Shown here: one piece after another, positions 7,392 through 11,423 of the stretch | Layout: every line of letters starts with the position of its first letter | Position numbering within the stretch: the first letter of the stretch is position 1 | Assembly (NCBI GenBank): GCA_050731755.1 | Contig: JBOHPP010000182.1 | Span: forward strand, 1-11,423 | Direction of reading: 5' to 3' | DNA: 11,423 nucleotides | DNA from: JBOHPP01 sp050731755 | Lineage (GTDB): Bacteria > Methylomirabilota > Methylomirabilia > Rokubacteriales > CSP1-6 | Notes under the pieces: model-generated | The model's database searches: none | Told to the model about the DNA's origin: nothing | What the model saw: only the letters and a program-made list of their open reading frames with translations | Translations under genes and position numbers: made by a program

Positions 7392-8116
7392 TCGCGCTCG
7401 AGGAATCCTTCCGTCATCGCGTTGACCTCGGGAATGCCGGCGCGCGCGATGGCGTTGATTCGGGCCTTGACCTCGGCCAGGGGACGGAAGGGCTTGGCGG
7501 CCAGTCGCTCGGCCGCGGCCCGGACCTCCTTGGCCAGCGCCTCGCGCGGGACGACACGATGAACCAGGCCCAGGGCCCGCGCCTCTTCGGCCGCGTAGCG
7601 GCGGCACTCCATGATGATTTCCTTGGCACGGGCGGGACCGACCAGGCGCACGAAGCGCGTGGTCGAGGCAGCGCCCAGCGGCACGCCCAGCTCCACCTCG
7701 GGGATCCAGAATTCCGCCTCGGCCGCGGCGATGCGGAAGTCGCAGGCCAGTGTGAGCCCCCAGCCGCCACCGACGGCGTGGCCGTTGATCGCGGCGATCG
7801 TCGCCTGCTCGAGGTTCTCCAGCAACGTGTTGGCGCGCTCGAACAGCCGGCGAAACTGCGTCTTCCGCTGGCCGAAGACCCGCCGCCGCTCGTCCTCCGA
7901 CATGGTGCGCTTGAGCGGGGCATCGGCGCCGGCCGAGAACACCGGCGGGGCGCCGGTGACGATCACCACACGAACGCCGGCGTCGTCGCGCAGCTCGGCG
8001 AACGCCGCGGCCAGGGCGGTGAGCATCTCGTCGCTCAGCGCGTTGCGCCGTTCGGGGCGGTTGAGCGTGACGGTGGCGATGTTCCCGTCGCGAACCAGCG
8101 TGACGATGTCACCCAT
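7388..8116 (-). CDS. Enoyl-CoA hydratase/isomerase (crotonase) family protein
   Basis: The ATG at 8116 gives a 242-residue protein with a canonical crotonase start (VTLVRDGNIATVTLNRPERRNAL). A longer in-frame opening up to 8560 only shadows the neighbouring gene. Oxyanion-hole elements are FSAGAD (60-65) and AVGGGWG (114-120). The acid/base Glu corresponding to Glu164 of rat enoyl-CoA hydratase is E140 in WIPEVELGVPLG. The position of the second hydratase Glu (Glu144 in rat, GGGCEL) is Gly120 here, so classical water addition with two glutamates is unlikely. An isomerase, a lyase or another crotonase reaction fits better. The cytoplasmic enzyme probably acts on a CoA ester supplied or released by the downstream CoA transferase, with which it shares a GTGA overlap. 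A promoter-like sequence sits just upstream. Confidence 0.92.
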   Translation of the reverse strand: MGDIVTLVRDGNIATVTLNRPERRNALSDEMLTALAAAFAELRDDAGVRVVIVTGAPPVFSAGADAPLKRTMSEDERRRVFGQRKTQFRRLFERANTLLENLEQATIAAINGHAVGGGWGLTLACDFRIAAAEAEFWIPEVELGVPLGAASTTRFVRLVGPARAKEIIMECRRYAAEEARALGLVHRVVPREALAKEVRAAAERLAAKPFRPLAEVKARINAIARAGIPEVNAMTEGFLERE

Positions 8117-8124
8117 GTGCGCGG

Positions 8125-8153
8125 ACCGTAGCACACGGCTCGCTGACCCGCAA
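8125..8153 (-). promoter_or_regulatory. Candidate sigma70-like promoter for the crotonase / CoA-transferase pair
   Basis: On the minus strand the 62-base gap upstream of the crotonase gene reads TTGCGG (8148-8153), exactly 17 bases, then TACGGT (8125-8130). This is the best-spaced -35/-10 pair seen at a gene junction in the window. The expected start point falls 1-2 bases before the ATG at 8116, implying an essentially leaderless message, and no Shine-Dalgarno is present. Each hexamer matches the consensus at only about three positions, which is common in GC-rich bacteria. Confidence 0.4.
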
Positions 8154-8160
8154 CGAGCCG
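8136..8160. promoter_or_regulatory. Palindrome overlapping the crotonase promoter (possible operator)
   Basis: CGGCTCG (8136-8142) and CGAGCCG (8154-8160) form a perfect 7-bp inverted repeat around an 11-base centre. One arm abuts the candidate -35 box and the other lies in the spacer before the -10 box, which is a typical place for a repressor site. It could instead be a weak hairpin at the end of the upstream corrinoid cassette, but no U-run follows on either strand. Confidence 0.4.
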
Positions 8161-8178
8161 ACACCGGCCTTCGAGCCT

Positions 8179-8832
8179 CTATCGGTGGACGGTCCGGCGG
8201 GCCGGCGCTCGGCGATAGGCGCAGGCGGCCATCCAGCAGCGGGCGCACTGGCTGAAGTAGTGATCGACTCGGGCCTCGGGACCGGCGCCGACCAACAGCG
8301 AGATCGACTTTTCGGGCATCATGAAGCAGGCCTCGTTGAGCCGGACCCCGACGGGTTCTCCCGGGCAGAGACGGAAGAGCAGGCGCTGGTCGCTCACGTC
8401 CCAGGCGCCGTAACCCGGGCTGATCCGGTTGGTCACCTTGACGCCGCGGGCAATCCCCTCCTGGCAGAGCAGGTCGTTGACGTACTCGGCGAGGCTCTCG
8501 ACCGCGCCGGAACCTACGCTGTCGAGCATGACGGCCAGGGGGAACTCCCGCGCCTCCCACAGTTCCGCCACCTGGCGCTCCAGGGCATCGCCGATGGTCA
8601 CGATGGCGATGGCGACACGTTCGATGGCGCCCCAGTGGCGCGCGATATCGGGGATGGTCAGGGTCGTGCCCTCGGCCTGCAGGGTGTCACCCTGTTGGTG
8701 GACCGGGCGCCAACACACGGCGGAGCGGGGCACGATCAGCCGCCGGCCCAGGGTGAGCGCCTCGTCGAAGAGTGCCTGAACCTCGGGGCCCGGCACGTCG
8801 ATGCCGCGCTTGTAGCCCTGGAAGCGCAGCAC
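8179..8832 (-). CDS. Stand-alone MetH-type activation domain protein (cobalamin reactivation)
   Basis: The 217 residues resemble the C-terminal activation domain of cobalamin-dependent methionine synthase. That domain binds S-adenosylmethionine and remethylates the corrinoid after it oxidises to cob(II)alamin. Key segments are AIVTIGDALERQV (77-89), MLDSVGSGAVESLAEYVND (102-120), the SAM-binding RISPGYGAWD with R136, G140 and Y141 (compare RPAPGY in E. coli MetH), and MPEKSISLLVGAG (172-184). A C-x2-C-x4-C cluster (C196, C199, C204) ends the protein, as in other stand-alone versions. Similar separate activation proteins are known in Thermotoga and acetogens. The GTG at 8832 is the first standard start in frame, but the preceding codons read as good family sequence (SDLPLEIDPDE), so the true start may lie upstream at a rare codon. 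It lies 41 bases (GTG start) or fewer downstream of the homocysteine methyltransferase gene. Confidence 0.85.
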   Translation of the reverse strand: MLRFQGYKRGIDVPGPEVQALFDEALTLGRRLIVPRSAVCWRPVHQQGDTLQAEGTTLTIPDIARHWGAIERVAIAIVTIGDALERQVAELWEAREFPLAVMLDSVGSGAVESLAEYVNDLLCQEGIARGVKVTNRISPGYGAWDVSDQRLLFRLCPGEPVGVRLNEACFMMPEKSISLLVGAGPEARVDHYFSQCARCWMAACAYRRAPARRTVHR

Positions 8833-8873
8833 CTCGTCCGGATCGATCTCCAGGGGCAGGTCGGAGAGGACGC

Positions 8874-9788
8874 TTACTTCTTGCGTTGGCGGACGACCTC
8901 GGCGATCAGACGGATGTGGTCGGGGTTCGAGCCGCAGCAGGCGCCCACGATATTGACGCCGGTTTCTAGCAGCGCGGGATAGTCGCGCGCCATCTCCTTC
9001 GGCCCCAGCTCGTAGGTCACCGTATCGCCGGTGGTGATGGGCAGGCCGGCGTTCGGGTACGCGACCAGGGGGGCGTCGGTCACCACACGCATCTCGCGGA
9101 TGATGACGATGGCCCGGTCAGGGCCGCGCCCGCAGTTCATGCCCACGACATCGGCGCCAGCGCCCAGGAGGTTCTTGGCGACGTCGGCCGGGCTCTCGCC
9201 CCACATCGTGCGGTCGCGATCGTGCATCTCCTCGTACTGGAAGAACATGGTGGCCATGACGGGCAGGTCGGCCACGGCCTTGCAGGCCTGGACGGCGGCC
9301 ACCGCCTCCTGGGGGAACATCATGGTCTCGACCGCGAACAGATCGACGCCCCCTTCGGCCAGGGCGGCGGCCTGCTCCTTGAAGGTCTCGAAGTATTGCT
9401 CGTCGGTGGTGTCCCCCAGCGGCTCGTACTCGGCGGGCAACCGGCTGGTGGGCCCGATGGAACCGGCCACCCAGGCGCCGGGCGGCGCCACCGAGCGAGC
9501 CAGCGTGGCGCCCTTGACGTTCAGTTCGCGCGTGCGCTCGCCGAGCGCGTACTCGTTGAGTTTGAGCCGCGAGCCGCCGAAGGTATTGGTCTCGACGATC
9601 CGGCTGCCGGCGTCGAAGTAGCCCTGGTGAATGCCGCGGACGATGTCCGAGTGGGTGTCGTTCCACAGCTCGGGGCAGGCGCCGTTGGCCAGGCCGGCGG
9701 CGAAGAGCATGGTACCGTAGCCGCCGTCGAAGACGATGACCTCACCCTGCCGGATGCGCTCGAGAATCTCCCAGCCCGGGCTCCTCAT
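8874..9788 (-). CDS. Stand-alone homocysteine S-methyltransferase (MetH N-terminal domain type)
   Basis: The ATG at 9788 gives 304 residues, one complete homocysteine-methyltransferase barrel and nothing else. Diagnostic parts are VFDGGYGTMLFAAGL (19-33), VETNTFGGSRLKLNEYAL (65-82), GSIGPTSRLPAEYEPLGD (109-126), zinc ligand C219 in VGMNCGRGP, PNAGLP at 245-250, and C284 and C285 in GACCGSNPDHI. Zinc activates homocysteine thiolate for attack on a methyl group, here most likely methyl-cob(III)alamin on the adjacent corrinoid protein. The frame is open further upstream, to 10469, but that part only overlaps the corrinoid gene. The start overlaps the corrinoid gene's stop as ATGA (9785-9788), indicating translational coupling and probably a matched complex. 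It differs clearly from the methyltransferase half of the fusion at 2713-4563, so the two are not recent duplicates. Confidence 0.93.
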   Translation of the reverse strand: MRSPGWEILERIRQGEVIVFDGGYGTMLFAAGLANGACPELWNDTHSDIVRGIHQGYFDAGSRIVETNTFGGSRLKLNEYALGERTRELNVKGATLARSVAPPGAWVAGSIGPTSRLPAEYEPLGDTTDEQYFETFKEQAAALAEGGVDLFAVETMMFPQEAVAAVQACKAVADLPVMATMFFQYEEMHDRDRTMWGESPADVAKNLLGAGADVVGMNCGRGPDRAIVIIREMRVVTDAPLVAYPNAGLPITTGDTVTYELGPKEMARDYPALLETGVNIVGACCGSNPDHIRLIAEVVRQRKK

Positions 9789-10453
9789 CGCGCCACCTTC
9801 TCCTCGGTCCTCACCAGGGCTTTGGCCTTGACGACGGCCAGAGTGGAATCCTTGGCGTAGCCGTCGGCTCCGATCTCGTCGGCGAAGGCCTGGCTCACCG
9901 GGGCCCCGCCCACCATCACCTTCACGCGGTCGCGCAGGCCGGCCTTGACGAGGGCGTCGATGGTGCGCTTCATGGCCGGCATCGTGGTCGTCATCAATGC
10001 CGAGATGCCGACGATGTGGGCCCGGTGCTCGTCCACCGCGGCCACGAACTTTTCGGGGGCCACGTCGCGGCCGAGGTTGAAGACCCTGAACCCGGCGCCT
10101 TCCAGCATCATCGCCACCAGATTCTTGCCGATGTCGTGGAGGTCGCCCTGGGCGGTGCCGATCACCACCACCCCGAGGTGGTCGTCGGGGCGCGCGCTGG
10201 CGGTGATGAGCGGTTTCAGGAGATCGAGCCCCGCGTACATCGCCCGGGCCGAGAGGAGCACCTGAGGCACGTAGTACTCGTTCCGGCGGAACTTCTCCCC
10301 GACGACGTCCATGCCCGGGATGAGGCCCTTGAAGATGAGATCCTTGGGATCCATGGCGCGATCGAGACCCTCCCGCGTCTTGCGGGCGACGGTGTCCTTG
10401 TCGCCCACGATCAGGGCGCGCGCCATCGTCGGGTAATCGAACTCGTCGCTCAT
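9785..10453 (-). CDS. Corrinoid (B12-binding) methyl-carrier protein, MtgC/MttC/MetH-B12 type
   Basis: The 222 residues comprise a helical cap domain (about 1-90, with GLIPGMDVVGEKFRRNEYYV and PQVLLSARAM) and a Rossmann-like cobalamin domain (about 91-215). The base-off/His-on motif is GDLHDIGKNL with D104, H106 and G109. Following B12 contacts are GISALMTTTMPAM with S151 and the GGAPV loop at 182-186. Such proteins carry a methyl group on cobalt between a methyl-donor methyltransferase and an acceptor methyltransferase. The acceptor enzyme here is the adjacent homocysteine methyltransferase, coupled by ATGA. No donor methyltransferase (pterin-binding, MttB-like or O-demethylase) lies in the window. 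This is the first gene of the minus-strand block, 86 bases from the divergent hydrolase gene. No cobalamin riboswitch fits in that gap. Confidence 0.94.
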   Translation of the reverse strand: MSDEFDYPTMARALIVGDKDTVARKTREGLDRAMDPKDLIFKGLIPGMDVVGEKFRRNEYYVPQVLLSARAMYAGLDLLKPLITASARPDDHLGVVVIGTAQGDLHDIGKNLVAMMLEGAGFRVFNLGRDVAPEKFVAAVDEHRAHIVGISALMTTTMPAMKRTIDALVKAGLRDRVKVMVGGAPVSQAFADEIGADGYAKDSTLAVVKAKALVRTEEKVAR

Positions 10454-10464
10454 GTCGTTCTTCT

Positions 10465-10470
10465 AACATA
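10465..10470 (-). promoter_or_regulatory. Candidate -10 box for the corrinoid cassette
   Basis: TATGTT on the minus strand lies 11 bases before the ATG of the corrinoid gene, in the short divergent gap. A weak TAAGCA 18 bases upstream (10489-10494) is the only -35 candidate. Because the whole minus-strand block has to start here or in a cassette-internal promoter, some promoter must exist in this gap, and this is the best visible hexamer. Confidence 0.3.
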
Positions 10471-10489
10471 CCCCCCGCGCTGCGGCAAT

Positions 10490-10505
10490 GCTTACGAGGG
10501 CTTAC
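10490..10505. repeat. Two GCTTAC direct repeats in the divergent intergenic gap
   Basis: GCTTAC occurs at 10490-10495 and again at 10500-10505, an exact 10-base period (one helical turn). They sit near the middle of the 86-base gap between two divergent genes, between imperfectly matching arms CGCTG (10478-10482) and CAGCG (10512-10516). This layout could be a shared operator, but the repeats are short and could be chance. Confidence 0.3.
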
Positions 10506-10526
10506 CGGACACAGCGGGGAGCGTGC

Positions 10527-10532
10527 TACCCT
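10527..10532 (+). promoter_or_regulatory. Candidate -10 box for the metallo-hydrolase gene (leaderless)
   Basis: TACCCT ends exactly 7 bases before the ATG at 10540, so transcription would begin at or next to the A of the start codon. No Shine-Dalgarno lies at the usual distance; the nearest purine run, GGGGAG, ends about 18 bases away. A TTACCG at 10502-10507 is a poor -35 candidate with a 19-base spacer. Confidence 0.3.
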
Positions 10533-10539
10533 GATCGAA

Positions 10540-11304
10540 ATGAAGATCCGGGTGCTCGGCGCCTATGGGGCCGAGGGGCTGACCCAGCGCCCTTCGGCCT
10601 TTCTCGTCAATGGCACCACGCTGGTCGACGCCGGCAGCGTCACCGGAGCGCTGACCCTCCCCGAGCAGCTCAAGGTCGAGCACGTTCTCATCTCGCATTC
10701 CCATCTCGATCACCTCGCCGGCCTCGCGTTCCTCACCGAGGCCCTCTCGTCGTGCGAGGCCACCCGCCGGGTGACTGTCACCAGCCTGGAGCCGGTCGTC
10801 CACGCGATCCGCACGGGCGTCTTCAACAACGTGGTGTGGCCGGACTTCGCGCGGATCCCCTCGCCGGAAGCCCCGATCCTCGCCTACCGGTCCCTGGTGG
10901 CGGACGCCGAACAGCGTGTCGGCGACCTTTGGGTGACACCGGTCGGCGTGACGCACACGGTGCCGACGGCCGGGTTCATCGTCCACGACGGTTCCCGCGG
11001 CTTCATCTACTCGGGCGACACCGGGCCCACCGAGGCGCTGTGGAAAGCGGCTCGGGGGCTCACCGGGTTGCGCGCCGTCATTCTGGAATGCACGTTCCCC
11101 AACCGCCTGGCTGCGCTCGCCGACGTCTCGCGCCACCTGACACCGGCCCTCGTCCAGCGGGAGATGGACAAGCTGCCGCCGAACGTGCCGGTATGGATCT
11201 TCCACATCAAGCCGCCGTTCCTGCAGGAAACCGCGGACGAGCTCGCCCGCCTCGACGAGGCCCGCATCGTCCTCCTGGAGCAAGACAAGACCTACGACCT
11301 GTAG
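10540..11304 (+). CDS. Metallo-beta-lactamase-fold hydrolase, class II cyclic-nucleotide phosphodiesterase-like
   Basis: The 254-residue protein has a metallo-beta-lactamase fold beginning KIRVLGAYGAEGL, with LVDAG at 28-32. The metal motif ISHSHLDHLAGL supplies H53, H55, D57 and H58. Further ligands are H139 (GVTHTVPTAGF), D160 (YSGDTGPTEALW) and H222 (IFHIKPP). The SHSHLDHLAGL block and the overall order resemble the class II 3',5'-cyclic-nucleotide phosphodiesterases (yeast PDE1, Vibrio CpdP) more than glyoxalase II or beta-lactamases. It is shorter than CpdP and has no signal peptide. Ribonuclease Z-like or other phosphodiesterase activity cannot be excluded. It is the only plus-strand gene and faces away from the corrinoid cassette, with which it may share a regulatory gap. 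It probably acts in the cytoplasm; a cyclic-nucleotide substrate is an inference from family resemblance. Confidence 0.85.
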   Translation: MKIRVLGAYGAEGLTQRPSAFLVNGTTLVDAGSVTGALTLPEQLKVEHVLISHSHLDHLAGLAFLTEALSSCEATRRVTVTSLEPVVHAIRTGVFNNVVWPDFARIPSPEAPILAYRSLVADAEQRVGDLWVTPVGVTHTVPTAGFIVHDGSRGFIYSGDTGPTEALWKAARGLTGLRAVILECTFPNRLAALADVSRHLTPALVQREMDKLPPNVPVWIFHIKPPFLQETADELARLDEARIVLLEQDKTYDL

Positions 11305-11319
11305 CGCCGGCCCCGCCGA

Positions 11320-11346
11320 GGGTGGCCGGGGTGTGGGGGGAGGGGG
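11320..11346 (+). other. G-rich tract with four G-runs just after the hydrolase stop
   Basis: Starting 16 bases past the TAG, the plus strand has runs of 3, 4, 6 and 5 G separated by loops TGGCC, TGT and A. This satisfies the usual G3+ / loop 1-7 pattern for a possible G-quadruplex in the 3' untranslated RNA. A short GC stem (11307-11312 with 11324-11329) competes with it. No U-run terminator is seen. Confidence 0.4.
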
Positions 11347-11383
11347 TCGACGAGACCCGTTCCCGCCGCCCAATGCGCGGACC

Positions 11384-11409
11384 GAGCCCAGCCGGATGGA
11401 GCCCAGCCG
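11384..11409. repeat. 11-bp direct repeat near the right edge
   Basis: GAGCCCAGCCG occurs at 11384-11394 and 11399-11409, a 15-base period. The second copy is within the first codons of a plus-strand ATG at 11396 that stays open to the edge, but too little of it is visible to call a gene. The 119 bases after the hydrolase otherwise show no gene. Confidence 0.35.
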
Positions 11410-11423
11410 CAACGGGCATGCGG

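Noticed and set aside
6015..7562. A 515-codon plus-strand open frame opposite the CoA-transferase gene
   Set aside because: Composition is that of an antisense shadow, and the opposite strand has unmistakable CaiB motifs.
7392..7607. N-terminal extension of the CoA-transferase frame
   Set aside because: It lies wholly inside the crotonase gene, is Arg/Gly/Pro-rich, and the family N terminus starts precisely at the GTG at 7391.
7940..7958. Perfect 8-bp palindrome with GGG loop inside the crotonase gene
   Set aside because: It lies in the conserved oxyanion-loop coding region and is explained by codon choice for Gly/Ala/Pro residues.
8117..8560. N-terminal extension of the crotonase frame
   Set aside because: It overlaps the activation-domain gene and shows only low-complexity shadow sequence; the family start matches the ATG at 8116.
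10454..10539. Cobalamin or SAM riboswitch before the corrinoid cassette
   Set aside because: The gap is only 86 bases, too short for a cobalamin riboswitch, and no B12-box or SAM-type helices could be recognised.
11396..11423. Possible start of a next plus-strand gene
   Set aside because: Only nine codons are visible before the edge and there is no ribosome-binding site, so it cannot be supported.

Overview
The window is about 11.4 kb of very GC-rich, densely packed bacterial chromosome. It has no rRNA, tRNA, CRISPR array, transposase or phage gene. Ten genes lie on the minus strand (10453 down to past base 1) and one lies on the plus strand (10540-11304). Gaps are tiny, several stop/start codons overlap, and coding is strongly biased to G/C at third positions. 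The mix of CaiB-type CoA transferase, crotonase, D-aminoacylase-like amidohydrolase and corrinoid methyltransfer genes resembles uncultured soil lineages such as Rokubacteria/Methylomirabilota. That assignment is an impression from gene content, not a measured placement.

Right side (8179-10453, minus): a three-gene corrinoid cassette. In transcription order it encodes a B12-binding corrinoid protein, a stand-alone zinc homocysteine S-methyltransferase, and a stand-alone MetH-type activation (SAM-binding) domain. Together they equal a cobalamin-dependent methionine synthase cut into parts and reordered. The methyl-folate (pterin-binding) domain is absent from the window.

Middle (6126-8116, minus): a crotonase-fold protein and a class III (CaiB/BaiF) CoA transferase, joined by a GTGA stop/start overlap. 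A plausible sigma70-like promoter with an overlapping palindrome lies just upstream (8125-8160). A 12-bp perfect hairpin ends the CoA-transferase gene, followed immediately by an AI-2E family membrane protein (5114-6124).

Left side (1-5071, minus): shikimate kinase; a fusion of homocysteine S-methyltransferase and 5,10-methylenetetrahydrofolate reductase; an N-acyl-D-amino-acid deacylase family amidohydrolase; and the first 364 codons of a multi-GAF sensor protein that runs off the left edge. The fusion makes methyl-THF and is the second homocysteine methyltransferase module in the window. The locus therefore holds most of a methyl-THF-to-methionine route in unusual modular form.

Far right (10540-11304, plus): a metallo-beta-lactamase-fold hydrolase of the class II cyclic-nucleotide phosphodiesterase type, transcribed divergently from the corrinoid cassette across an 86-bp gap that carries two GCTTAC repeats one helical turn apart. 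Several genes that begin likely transcription units have a TANNNT box 7-11 bases before the ATG and no good Shine-Dalgarno, which suggests leaderless or near-leaderless transcripts. There is no gene-free stretch longer than 300 bases. The 119 bases at the right end hold a G-rich tract and a short direct repeat.
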